NCBI RefSeq assembly: GCF_010645065.1
Contig: NZ_JAADZW010000001.1
Coordinates: forward strand, 124,001-188,000
DNA: 64,000 nt
DNA from: Flavobacterium fluviatile
Lineage (GTDB): Bacteria; Bacteroidota; Bacteroidia; Flavobacteriales; Flavobacteriaceae
Reading direction: 5' to 3'
Below, piece after piece: positions 53,594-62,989 of the stretch (position 1 is its first letter; each line of letters opens with the position of its first letter). The notes under the pieces are model-generated. The model had not been told where the DNA came from. It worked only from the letters and a program-made list of their open reading frames with translations, and did no database searches. The translations under genes and the position numbers were made by a program.

Positions 53594-56143
53594 ATGATTA
53601 AATCAATCGAAGAAGGCCGCAGAGAAGATGGCAACAGATCAATTGCAGACAAGATAATTAAGAGGCTGCATGATTTAGAAAAAACAGTACAGAATAACCA
53701 TGGTCGCTGGGCGTGGGAGCTACTGCAAAATGCTAAAGATAGTGTGGCCGAAACCGATAGAAAAGTTTCGGTCAGGATTAATTACAGCCATGATGAAATT
53801 GAATTTCTGCACAATGGAAACCACTTTACGGAAAAAGATATCAGAGGGCTAATAAACCAAATTTCGTCTAAGGAAGTTGATGAAGGAGAAATTAGTGCCC
53901 GCACCGGCAGATTTGGCACCGGCTTTCTAACTACACACCTTCTTTCTAAAGAAGTGTTTATCAAAGGTGTGGTTGAAACAATTGAAGGTGAACTTTTTGA
54001 TTTTGGTTTTCCTTTGAACCGCAATGGAAAAACCACTGCGGCACTCATACCTAATATTGAAAATGCCTGGAAGGAGTTTCATTCTTCAACTGAAGGGAGT
54101 AAAATCAAACAATATAATCCGGAAGAATTTAATACCTCTTTTACTTATGTACTTGAATCCGATCAGCAAAAAGATATTGCAGATATCGGAGTTTATGAAT
54201 TTATAAATTTAATCCCGTATGTCCTTTCGTTTATTCCTGAAATCTATCAGGTAGAAATAAGTGACACGACCACTGAAAGCGAGGTTATATTCATAAATGA
54301 TTTGCAAAGTAATAATAAATTTAAAAAAATAATCAAAATAGAAAACGGCAAAAAAAGTATTGTCAGATTATTATATGCAACAAACGGTAAGGTTTCAATT
54401 GCCGCACGAACTGTTAAAAGAGCTGATAATTTTGAAGTTTTAAATTTGGGTAAAATCCCCAAACTGTTCTGTGATTTTCCATTAATAGGCACGGAAAATT
54501 TTTATTTTCCTGTAGTTGTCAACAGCTTCAGCTTTAATCCGCAAACAGAAAGAGATGGTATATGGCTGATGGGAGATAATGATCCTGAGGTTTTAGAAAA
54601 TAAGGAAATTTTGCAACAAGCATTATCTCTTTACCAGGATTTAATAAATAAAATTGAGAATAAACCTTTCACGAATATTTTCAATATTGCAAAATCCAAA
54701 ATGCCTGCAACTGATGAAAAGTACTTTGATACAGATTGGTATAGAGACTTTATTCAAAAACCAATGAGAAAATTCTTATTGGGAAAATCGATTGTTGATT
54801 TAGTTGATAACAGTAAAGGTAAACTCAGTGAACTTTGGTTTCCTTCCAACATATATTCAAAAGAAACAAAAGAAAAATTATGGCAATACACATATGATCT
54901 GTTTCCAACACTTATTTGTAAAAGAATAAATCTCCACAGCTGGATTGAGGTTGTTTGGGACGGCATTAATAAAATCACATTTAATGACCTGATAAAGGAT
55001 GTAGCAGACATAGGATCTGTCGGCGAATTATCTCAAAAATTTGACAATGAAAATTCAGCTTTTGAGTGGTTGAATGAGGTTGGGGAATTTATCTTAAGCG
55101 AGGATAACAATTTACCACTGCTTGAAAAAAATGCTATCTTTCCAAATCAAAATGGAACTTTTAAGACATATAGCAAAGTTTATACAGATTTAATAAATGA
55201 CGGGGACTTAATAGAAATATTGCAGCTCCTTGGTGAAGACTGGAATGACATTTTGCTCCATCATAACATAGGGTTTGGTAATTATCATGAGAAAAAGAAA
55301 GTAGATATTGCTGTTAAAATCAATGAAAAACTTAAAAACATAAGCAATAAAGACCAGAATTTTATAAAAGCTATCAGCTTGCTATCTGAGTGGTTTGATA
55401 ACAATCCAGAAGAAGGTAAAGAACTTTTTTCAGAAACTTACAGAAAGCGTGCAGAACTGTTTATGAATACAATTGAAGATAAAGACAGTTTATATAAAGT
55501 GATGAGAAGCAAAACAGATTTATCACATTTGTCTAAAGTAGCAGAAGCAATAGAAGAGAATCCACGATTATTCGAAAATATAGAACATGCTAAAGAAATA
55601 TATTCCCTTTTAAAACATTACAATATAAATGACATTGAACAGCTGCGCGAACTTCTAAGCAATGAAGCAAACGAAATACAGAAGCCGAATGTGTTATTGC
55701 CTTTGACGCAGGAGATAATATCAAATATGGGAATATCTTCTATAGAAGAATGGGAAAATGCGATAAAAGATAAAGACCTAAAAAAAATGTTCTCTCATAA
55801 ATCTACTCCTACTACAGATATGTTCGTTTACGCCCAGAGCTTAATTAAAAAAGCTAAAAAAAACATCGTAAACTATCTCAAGACGTTGGATAACTATAAT
55901 CTAGATCATTTGGACGATTCCACTGCACCAACAATTCTGGCAGGTATTTTAAAAAATGATGTACCAATAAGTATAGTTGCAAGACCAGCATATAATGGTG
56001 AAGTTATTATATATTATGGTTCAGAACTTGATATTCTGGACTATGAGGCTTCTGAATTATGGATTGATGATGACATTAAACCTAAGGTAATCTCCTTGGG
56101 ACATCTTCTAAAAAAAGCGCAGATTGTTAAGTTTCCTGTTTAA
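53594..56143 (+). CDS. Sacsin-like GHKL/Hsp90-type ATPase protein
   Basis: This 849-residue protein has an N-terminal GHKL ATP-binding fold. The N-box is WELLQNAKDS (Glu42, Asn46, Asp49), the G1-like motif is FLHNGNHFTEKDI near 71-83, and the glycine-rich lid is ARTGRFGTGFLTTHL near 102-115. This is the sacsin N-terminal type, also seen in defence ATPases. The middle and C-terminal ~600 residues are helical and unrecognised. ATP-driven closure could act as a sensor or switch for the nucleases around it. It ends 2 bases before the next start. Confidence 0.85.
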   Translation: MIKSIEEGRREDGNRSIADKIIKRLHDLEKTVQNNHGRWAWELLQNAKDSVAETDRKVSVRINYSHDEIEFLHNGNHFTEKDIRGLINQISSKEVDEGEISARTGRFGTGFLTTHLLSKEVFIKGVVETIEGELFDFGFPLNRNGKTTAALIPNIENAWKEFHSSTEGSKIKQYNPEEFNTSFTYVLESDQQKDIADIGVYEFINLIPYVLSFIPEIYQVEISDTTTESEVIFINDLQSNNKFKKIIKIENGKKSIVRLLYATNGKVSIAARTVKRADNFEVLNLGKIPKLFCDFPLIGTENFYFPVVVNSFSFNPQTERDGIWLMGDNDPEVLENKEILQQALSLYQDLINKIENKPFTNIFNIAKSKMPATDEKYFDTDWYRDFIQKPMRKFLLGKSIVDLVDNSKGKLSELWFPSNIYSKETKEKLWQYTYDLFPTLICKRINLHSWIEVVWDGINKITFNDLIKDVADIGSVGELSQKFDNENSAFEWLNEVGEFILSEDNNLPLLEKNAIFPNQNGTFKTYSKVYTDLINDGDLIEILQLLGEDWNDILLHHNIGFGNYHEKKKVDIAVKINEKLKNISNKDQNFIKAISLLSEWFDNNPEEGKELFSETYRKRAELFMNTIEDKDSLYKVMRSKTDLSHLSKVAEAIEENPRLFENIEHAKEIYSLLKHYNINDIEQLRELLSNEANEIQKPNVLLPLTQEIISNMGISSIEEWENAIKDKDLKKMFSHKSTPTTDMFVYAQSLIKKAKKNIVNYLKTLDNYNLDHLDDSTAPTILAGILKNDVPISIVARPAYNGEVIIYYGSELDILDYEASELWIDDDIKPKVISLGHLLKKAQIVKFPV

Positions 56144-56145
56144 CT

Positions 56146-57222
56146 ATGAATTTACGTAAAGAAATATATAAAGTAATTGGAAGTCCTGAAAGTGAAAAAC
56201 TAGAATATAAAGCAGTTTTGCCTCCAGCTCGAAGTCTTGCACAAATGATAGCGGCATTTGCAAATACTAACGGGGGAATTATTGTTTTAGGTGTCTACGA
56301 AATTAACGGAGATATAAAAATAACAGGACTAAGTGAAGATTTCCGTGCCAATGGAGTAACACATAAAGCAATTGATCTATTATCTCCAGCCCCTTTAATT
56401 ACGTATGATTATATAATTTATGAAAGTAAAAGATTGTATGTTATTGAAGTAGAGAAATCATTTAATAGCATCGCTCTGGAGAATAAATTTTATATAAGAA
56501 AAGGCACTAGTATTATTCTTAGTAATCCGGAAATAAAACCAGAAGATGAAGATCAGCTTCCATTGCTTAAAAAATTAAATTCGCAATGGCTGAATTTTCG
56601 TCTATCCAGTACAAGTTCAAAATCAAAGTTTTTAGAACATTACTCCAGCGTACTCAATATTATTAATGACTTAGGAAAGGTTTTGTATCCTCATTCCATA
56701 TCTATTCCGACAAATAATCACGAAGGAAAGATCCTAATGAGAATTTTATTTTCGTCATGCGCTGACAATTTTGAAATTTATTTAACCGATCTTTTGTATG
56801 AAATTTATCTAGCAAATCCAGCAACATTAAAATCTGGTCAGCAGGTTACCATAAAGGAAGTCCTTGATTGTGCAGATATGCAGGAATTTGTACTTTATTG
56901 GGCAAAAAAGAAATTGGGCAAACTGCAAAGAGGAAGCGTAAAAGGTTTTATTTCAGATAATGTCCAAATAAGTGATCTTAAAATACTTGATCATAATATG
57001 CAGGAAAAAATTGAAAAAATTCTGCAAATTAGGCATTTATATGCGCACGGAAATGGTATTGTTGATGAAAAGTTTCTCCAGTTCTATCCCGGTCAATATA
57101 ATTTAAATGAGGAGCATCAGCTATCTGTTGAAGATATGCTCGAACACTTTTCCTATTTGGCAGAGGCAGTTAATAGTATAGATAATGCAGCAATCCTAAA
57201 GTACCAGTTAGCAGCGCTTTAA
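56146..57222 (+). CDS. AlbA_2 (Schlafen-like) domain fused to a HEPN domain
   Basis: This 358-residue protein has an N-terminal AlbA_2 domain (ESEKLEYKAVLPPARSLAQM, FANTNGGIIVLGV, FYIRKGTS; residues 14-125). A helical C-terminal domain follows with IRHLYAHGNGIVD, where Arg296 and His301 fit the R-x4-H signature of HEPN ribonucleases (His297 follows the Arg, as often seen). HEPN proteins commonly cut RNA in abortive infection. It begins 2 bases after the ATPase gene, so it is the last gene of the four-gene operon. Confidence 0.8.
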   Translation: MNLRKEIYKVIGSPESEKLEYKAVLPPARSLAQMIAAFANTNGGIIVLGVYEINGDIKITGLSEDFRANGVTHKAIDLLSPAPLITYDYIIYESKRLYVIEVEKSFNSIALENKFYIRKGTSIILSNPEIKPEDEDQLPLLKKLNSQWLNFRLSSTSSKSKFLEHYSSVLNIINDLGKVLYPHSISIPTNNHEGKILMRILFSSCADNFEIYLTDLLYEIYLANPATLKSGQQVTIKEVLDCADMQEFVLYWAKKKLGKLQRGSVKGFISDNVQISDLKILDHNMQEKIEKILQIRHLYAHGNGIVDEKFLQFYPGQYNLNEEHQLSVEDMLEHFSYLAEAVNSIDNAAILKYQLAAL

Positions 57223-57283
57223 TGAATAATGGACTTTATAAAAGAAGAATTATTATTAATAAGAGAGAAATATTGATCTTTGT

Positions 57284-58183
57284 ATGAAATTTAATGAGGA
57301 AGACATAGATTTTGAAAAGATAAATTGGAAACAATTTGAAGAACTATCATTTGATTTAATTGCCATGTTTTCATTTCATTCTTTAAAATGGAGACAAGGC
57401 GGTGCGGATGATGGGAGAGATATTGAAGCATATCGAACTATTTATAATGCGATGGTGCATCAATTTGAGGAAAAGTGGTTTTTCGAATGTAAAAAGTATA
57501 CTTCAGGAATTGCTGTTGCAGATATTCATGAAAAATTGGCATGGGCAAGAGCTGAGAAAGCCAATCATTTTGTAATTATAACCAATAGCTATCTAACAAA
57601 AGCATGTAGAGAATTTATAGAGAAAACCAGAAATAGCGAATCTTTTAAAATCCATGCAATTGAAGGGAAGCATTTGAAAAAGCTAATAATTAAATTTCCT
57701 GAGATTGTACGGAAATATTTCATAGATCGATATTCACAGCTTGTTCAAAATTCTTTTCAGGTATGGCTCTATCATGATTTTCTTCCAGATGAAAAAACTT
57801 TGGTTGAGATTTGCAAAAATATCCAGTTTGAAAGACTATCATATCAGGAAATAGGATTTTTATGGTTTGTGTTACATGAAAAACAATATGAATTGGAAGA
57901 ATATTGCAAAAGGGAAGAATTGGAATTAATAGATGTTGATTTTGTAACACCTTATTTAAAGAAAAGCGCCAATCACAGTTATCCTGTTTTAACAAAAAAT
58001 GAGGTTGAAAACTATTTAGGATTTAACACCTATGGTCTGGCCTGGTCCCGATCAGAAGAAGCTGACAGATTTTACGCATCATGCCATTATGAAATAAAGC
58101 GTACGGAATATCTTCAAGTATGTTTTATTCGTAATGAACAAAATCTTGATGTTAGGATTGCATTTAAAAATGAGGAAAATTGA
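57284..58183 (+). CDS. Mrr-like restriction endonuclease domain protein
   Basis: This 299-residue protein has an Mrr-type catalytic domain at 15-140. FEELSFDLIAMF is the N-terminal helix, GGADDGRDIEAY supplies the catalytic Asp46, and WFFECKKY supplies Glu68 and Lys70. VITNSYLTKACREFIEK is the usual later strand and helix. The remaining 150 residues are unrecognised and may recognise DNA or a partner. It starts 61 bases after the four-gene operon, so it may be a fifth component or a separate effector. Confidence 0.85.
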   Translation: MKFNEEDIDFEKINWKQFEELSFDLIAMFSFHSLKWRQGGADDGRDIEAYRTIYNAMVHQFEEKWFFECKKYTSGIAVADIHEKLAWARAEKANHFVIITNSYLTKACREFIEKTRNSESFKIHAIEGKHLKKLIIKFPEIVRKYFIDRYSQLVQNSFQVWLYHDFLPDEKTLVEICKNIQFERLSYQEIGFLWFVLHEKQYELEEYCKREELELIDVDFVTPYLKKSANHSYPVLTKNEVENYLGFNTYGLAWSRSEEADRFYASCHYEIKRTEYLQVCFIRNEQNLDVRIAFKNEEN

Positions 58184-58307
58184 TTTACTTACTTGGTATC
58201 AAAATAGTTTAGAATTAAAAAACTATTAACATAAATCTTAATTTAAGATATACTGCCATGTAAAGGTAGGTTAATTTCATTCTCCAATTATTCAAATATC
58301 TAATGAA

Positions 58308-59348
58308 ATGATACAGGTTTTTAAGAACTCATGTAATTACTTTTTCAAGAATAAATCAAAACTGAATTATGCCGTTTCAATTTTTTTTATTTTAATATTC
58401 AGCTATTTCTATATTAAAGTAAATTTAAATTCGGAAGGATTATTAACCGGAATGATTTCGAATATTTTTACATTTTCAAGTATTTTTTCTGTAATCTTAA
58501 TAACTTTTATAATATCGAAAATATTCCAAATAAGAAATGAAAGTAGAGATATAAAAAATAAGGTTATTATGCTTTCTAATAAGGTGACTGATTTTAGAAG
58601 AATCTGTGATAAAATATTCAGCAGTTATGAGGTTTGGGATGGTAAGACTAAAGCTGTACTTGAAAATAAGTACAAAATGCTGACATATCGCCATTTATAT
58701 GATGATTACATGAAAAAAAAGCCAAAAAAATTAATAGAAGAATTTATAAATGATCAGGATTTAAAAGGAGCGTACTTTTATCTTGCACTTAGGGATCTAG
58801 TACGTGTTAAAGGAAGAAGATATAATCTGGAGTTATATGGAAATTATGACGAAGATATTATTTACTCTTTTGATGTCGTTTCTGTATGGTCAGGAATAGG
58901 ATGTGCTAATACTTTTTTCTATTATCTGGATCATAAATATAATTCTTATAAGAAATCAATACTTATTGATCTTTTAAGTAATCAGGAGAAAAGGGAGATT
59001 GAAAATCTGGCAAGAAAAATTAATAAAGAGAAGTATCAGGATAGAAAATTTGATAGGACGCTTCTGGTAGAAATTGGAAATGATTTTGAGATGGATTTGT
59101 TTCCAAAATTATACAGCTGTCTATACGAATTAAATGAAAGTTTTTCTAAAACCCTAAGCTATACTCTTTCTATGTTAATATATATTATAATTTTCGGTGT
59201 TTTTATGCCTCTTTTCTTTCCACTATTTAAAGATTTTTTAATCATTCAGAAAGTTCTCGTATATCTCAGTACTTTAACCATATCATTGCTGTTTTTAAAT
59301 TTTATAATTGATTTTAAAAATATCTTGAGAAGAGAAATTGAGATATAG
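58308..59348 (+). CDS. Multi-pass membrane protein of the defence island
   Basis: This 346-residue protein has two membrane segments near the N-terminus (about 20-38 and 48-68) and two near the C-terminus (about 283-305 and 312-334), around a ~210-residue charged cytoplasmic region (NESRDIKNKV ... LYELNESFSKTL). I see no catalytic motif. This layout resembles membrane effectors of abortive infection, but similarity is general only. It has its own 120-base upstream gap and terminator. Confidence 0.72.
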   Translation: MIQVFKNSCNYFFKNKSKLNYAVSIFFILIFSYFYIKVNLNSEGLLTGMISNIFTFSSIFSVILITFIISKIFQIRNESRDIKNKVIMLSNKVTDFRRICDKIFSSYEVWDGKTKAVLENKYKMLTYRHLYDDYMKKKPKKLIEEFINDQDLKGAYFYLALRDLVRVKGRRYNLELYGNYDEDIIYSFDVVSVWSGIGCANTFFYYLDHKYNSYKKSILIDLLSNQEKREIENLARKINKEKYQDRKFDRTLLVEIGNDFEMDLFPKLYSCLYELNESFSKTLSYTLSMLIYIIIFGVFMPLFFPLFKDFLIIQKVLVYLSTLTISLLFLNFIIDFKNILRREIEI

Positions 59349-59354
59349 AAAAGA

Positions 59355-59390
59355 CGATGTTATAGTAATAACATCGCTACTTTATTTTGT
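59355..59390 (+). terminator. Terminator after the membrane protein gene
   Basis: A 9-bp perfect stem, CGATGTTAT (59355-59363) and ATAACATCG (59368-59376), has loop AGTA and is followed by a T-rich tail. The rest up to 59718 (about 330 bases) shows nothing beyond short chance frames. Confidence 0.75.
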
Positions 59391-59718
59391 TTTTAAAGGG
59401 CCACGTAAGTTTAAAAAGTTTCTTCATCGATAGTTTCCCTGATTCTCTGTTTGTAGCGTAGTTTTTTTTCATAAGCTGATAAAATACCTTAAGATAGTTA
59501 TGTACCAGACAGAGATGTACAAGTCAGTTAAAGATATAGATGTTGATATAGCTTTTCTCTAATAAAACCACTGTGTTGATAATGTTTTTTAAATTGTTTA
59601 TTATCAATTTTTTAGTTGTTGTGTTGTTCTCAAAATAACGTTTTATGTCTTTCTTAATTCATGACGAAAACTATGGAAAAAGCAGATTCAAGTTAAAAAT
59701 GGTGAAAGCATGGAATGC

Positions 59719-61707
59719 TTATTTTTTCTTTCTGATCACTAAATGTGACAGGGCAGGATCATGCAAAAGACGCTCCATTTCAGAATTCACGATTTCGGAT
59801 ATGTCTTCTTTTATCTGCAGATAATTGCGTTCAATCATCGTATTGTTAATAAAACGCACCGGGCTGATTCCATGATATGAGTCTTCTTCTTTTTTAAGCT
59901 GCTCATGATTATTGATTATTTCAGAATGAAATGTTTTCAGCTCAATTTTGCAGTCTGGGTTATCGGCTGTAATGCCGACAAATTCACCAGAGCTCAAACA
60001 GGAAATCTTCGAACTCGGAACAGCTGATTCCAATTGCTTTGATTTGCTGATTGAGGTATCCGAGCTGTTTATGGAAATGCTTTCGCGGCCCTGCATTATT
60101 TTTCCAAAACGTTCGGAGAGCTGTTTTGCAGTGTCGCCATTAACCTGTCCGCTAATGATATTTCCGGTGATATTGAGTATGACATCCGCCTGCTCTCGGC
60201 CGTAATCCTTACGCAGCTGGCTGAAGTCCTGAATCCCCAGGCAGGTGCTTACCTTATTGCTTCTGGCCGTGGCTATTAGGCTGTCCATATTATTGAGATA
60301 AATAGTCGGGAATTCATCAAATATAAGACTGCTTTTTAGCCTGTCTTTCTGGTTCACCTGCTTGATGAGCCTGCTGACATAAAGGGAAAGAACGGCACCA
60401 TATGTCTGTATTTTTAGCGGGTTGTTCCCCATGCACACAATCTTGGGATCTTCTGGATTATTAATGTCGAGTGTGAAGTCATTTCCAGACAGCACATAGT
60501 AAAGTTGCGCACTGGAAAGCCTAGCCATAGATATCTTAGCAGAGGCTATCTGCCCCTCCAGCTGCTCCATAACATTCTGGAGGTAGGCACTAACAAATGG
60601 ATCTATCAAAATCTCTATGTCTTTTTCAGATCTCAGCAGGGTAAAAAGACTGTTGTATTCGACCTGCATCAATTCAATTACATGGGGCAGGGTGCAGAAT
60701 TCACCGTTATTGTATTTACGAAGATACCATATAACGGCGGAGAGAAAATTGATAGGAGATTCGACGAAAAAGTCGCCCTGCTTTTTTATCCATTCTTTGT
60801 TTAATCCCAGAAGAATGGTGCGTGCTGATTCAGCTGCATCTGTTATGTCTTCCATTGATTTTGGATCAAGGGGATTGCATCTGTGCGTACGGCTCAGGTC
60901 ATCAAAATTAATGACATAGAATTTGGGTTCAACCTTGTATAAATGTTTATTCTCAAGCCAGGTATTATAAGCAATTATGCTGAGGTCATCAAACTTAAAA
61001 TCATATACAAACATTGAGAAGCCTTTGCGTATGTGCTGGGTTATGATATGGCGGATTACAAAATAAGATTTTCCAGAGCCTGGAGTACCTGCAACCAAGA
61101 TTCCGCGGAAAGGGTTTATGATATTGATCCAGCTTTTTCGGACTTTATTTTTTAATCTGTAATGTGCCGGCAGGTTAATAGAATATTCATTTTCAAGGAG
61201 TCTTTCTTCCTGTGGGAATGTTTCATTTTCACTGTTAAAAATATCCTTATCGCTGAGATTTCTTCTTATGATTCTAGACAAAAGTGTTCCGCCCGAAATC
61301 AAGAGCAGATATCCTACGATAGTGCAGAACATATAAAGGGCCATTTTTTTCTCAGGGGCAGCCGAAATAGCCAGAAAAAAGCAGCTCAAAAAATAAGCCA
61401 ATAGCCCCAAAGCGATATAACAGAATGCACTTTTGAAGTCCAGCTTTTCATTTTTTCTGCCCTTTGCCCCAAGCAGGGAAATGCATAACAATCCCAAAGA
61501 AAACAGCTTTGACAAGTGAAAATAATTAAAGAGTCCAGTGCGGAATATATTCCCCATCAGCTTATCGCCGAAGCTATTTGCCAGTCCATATATTTTAAAC
61601 ACATTATATCCATAATAATAGAAATGAAGACCTAATAATATTATACTGATAAGCCTTGTCATATCCAAAATTTTTCTAAGTGCCTGTTCATTTTCACCTG
61701 TCTGCAT
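59719..61707 (-). CDS. mobC: Type IV coupling protein (VirD4/TraG-like), Bacteroidota MobC type
   Basis: This 662-residue protein has four N-terminal membrane segments (about 18-36, 64-80, 93-115, 124-146). A P-loop ATPase domain follows with Walker A GTPGSGKS at 207-214, the Walker-B-like VYDFKFDDL, SSLIFDEFPTIYLNNMDSLI, and LNITGNIISGQVNG, typical of TraG/TraD coupling proteins. It links the relaxase-bound DNA to the conjugation pore. It is 16 bases downstream of the relaxase gene. Confidence 0.93.
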   Translation of the reverse strand: MQTGENEQALRKILDMTRLISIILLGLHFYYYGYNVFKIYGLANSFGDKLMGNIFRTGLFNYFHLSKLFSLGLLCISLLGAKGRKNEKLDFKSAFCYIALGLLAYFLSCFFLAISAAPEKKMALYMFCTIVGYLLLISGGTLLSRIIRRNLSDKDIFNSENETFPQEERLLENEYSINLPAHYRLKNKVRKSWINIINPFRGILVAGTPGSGKSYFVIRHIITQHIRKGFSMFVYDFKFDDLSIIAYNTWLENKHLYKVEPKFYVINFDDLSRTHRCNPLDPKSMEDITDAAESARTILLGLNKEWIKKQGDFFVESPINFLSAVIWYLRKYNNGEFCTLPHVIELMQVEYNSLFTLLRSEKDIEILIDPFVSAYLQNVMEQLEGQIASAKISMARLSSAQLYYVLSGNDFTLDINNPEDPKIVCMGNNPLKIQTYGAVLSLYVSRLIKQVNQKDRLKSSLIFDEFPTIYLNNMDSLIATARSNKVSTCLGIQDFSQLRKDYGREQADVILNITGNIISGQVNGDTAKQLSERFGKIMQGRESISINSSDTSISKSKQLESAVPSSKISCLSSGEFVGITADNPDCKIELKTFHSEIINNHEQLKKEEDSYHGISPVRFINNTMIERNYLQIKEDISEIVNSEMERLLHDPALSHLVIRKKK

Positions 61708-61723
61708 AGTCTTAGTTTTTTAG

Positions 61724-62989
61724 TTAGTAATCTGACTGTCCTTTTCCTTTTTTTCGTTTCTTTTTTCTTTTCAGCTGCGACGGAATATAATCAGCAGAAA
61801 ACTCGGGCTGGAGGACCGAATCAATAATGTTCTGCAGCTCGCCAGCAGAAATAAAAGAGGTCTGCAATGGTTTATTTTTTAATATATTATCTTCAAGAAT
61901 TTTTAGGGCGGCACTGCCGGTGCTGAAACTTTTGATACTGCAGCGTTCTTCGATGCCAGAAGCTGAGTAAGACTTTCCTAAAGAGCTTCCGTTAAAAACA
62001 CATTTTGTTTTATGGTCTATGTAGGTTAGACCGTAAAGAATCCCCTGTTCATTTCTTCGTTCAGAAGTCTTGATTCCATCCTTAATCAGAATTCTGTCAA
62101 GGTCTGAAACTGACTTTATCCTATTCTGCAGAAAGGCGAGATCAACCGCATTCTTTACTCTTTTTAAATTAGGATTTCGTCCTGTTTTATTTGTTGCAAA
62201 TTTTATTTCGAGATAGGCAAGGGTAGGTTTCATGTAAAAGCTGCTGGCTTTTAAGGGAACACCTACAGGCTGCTTTTTATCGTTCAGGATCTGGTAAGCG
62301 AGACCCTTATGGAGAAACATTCTTGAATCTTTACTGCCCTGCACGGCGGTAACATTATAGAGATTCAAGACTGCATTTAATTCTCCTAAGGTGGTATATT
62401 TATAATTAGGAATTACTACGTTTAATACAGCAGTAATAGCTTTTTTAGTTTCAGCTATTCCGTATTTGATAACAGTGTTACTGGCAGGTTTTATATTCAG
62501 GATCTTTTCTTTTTGGCAGTTCTGAGCAGGAACCAGATTGAATGCCCTTTCAATTTCCTTACGGGCTGTTTCAGATTGGTTCCTGCCTATGTTCTGCATG
62601 TCAATTCTCTTTCCGTCTGACTTCACTTTTACAGACACTATATGTATGTGCGGATGTCCTGCATCATAATGCTGATAGACTAGATACGGCTGCGATCCGA
62701 ACCCAATTTTATCCATATAGGAATACGCAATTTCCATAAGCTTTTCTTTTGACAGATTATTTTCTGAGGAATCAAAATTGAGCGATATGTGGACGCTTCC
62801 GCGCTGTACATTTAAATTTAATTCCAGCTGTTTTAAAAGAAGGTTCAACCTTGAAACTTTCTGAAGTTCACAAGCTGCTGAAGGATAATTTCCTTCTCCT
62901 ATAAGTTCTGCTTTTCCTGCATCGATTTTATTTTCATTATAATTGAAAATGCTTCTGACTGATGATCCCGTGTTTATGACTGCAACCAT
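61724..62989 (-). CDS. mobB: MobP/MobB-type relaxase
   Basis: This 421-residue relaxase has the three-histidine motif in YQHYDAGHPHIHIVSV (His107 then His112, His114 and His116), which binds the metal for DNA nicking. MVAVINTGSSVRSIFNY is the usual N-terminus of Bacteroidota relaxases, and VQRGSVHISLNF precedes the motif. A basic tail (KRKKKRKKGKGQ) closes the protein. It nicks at oriT and stays attached to the strand. Its start overlaps the mobA stop. Confidence 0.93.
   Translation of the reverse strand: MVAVINTGSSVRSIFNYNENKIDAGKAELIGEGNYPSAACELQKVSRLNLLLKQLELNLNVQRGSVHISLNFDSSENNLSKEKLMEIAYSYMDKIGFGSQPYLVYQHYDAGHPHIHIVSVKVKSDGKRIDMQNIGRNQSETARKEIERAFNLVPAQNCQKEKILNIKPASNTVIKYGIAETKKAITAVLNVVIPNYKYTTLGELNAVLNLYNVTAVQGSKDSRMFLHKGLAYQILNDKKQPVGVPLKASSFYMKPTLAYLEIKFATNKTGRNPNLKRVKNAVDLAFLQNRIKSVSDLDRILIKDGIKTSERRNEQGILYGLTYIDHKTKCVFNGSSLGKSYSASGIEERCSIKSFSTGSAALKILEDNILKNKPLQTSFISAGELQNIIDSVLQPEFSADYIPSQLKRKKKRKKGKGQSDY

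Noticed and set aside
59377..59472. A 31-codon minus-strand frame starting MKKNYATNRESGK
   Set aside because: It is too short, overlaps the terminator hairpin at 59355 and has no supporting context.
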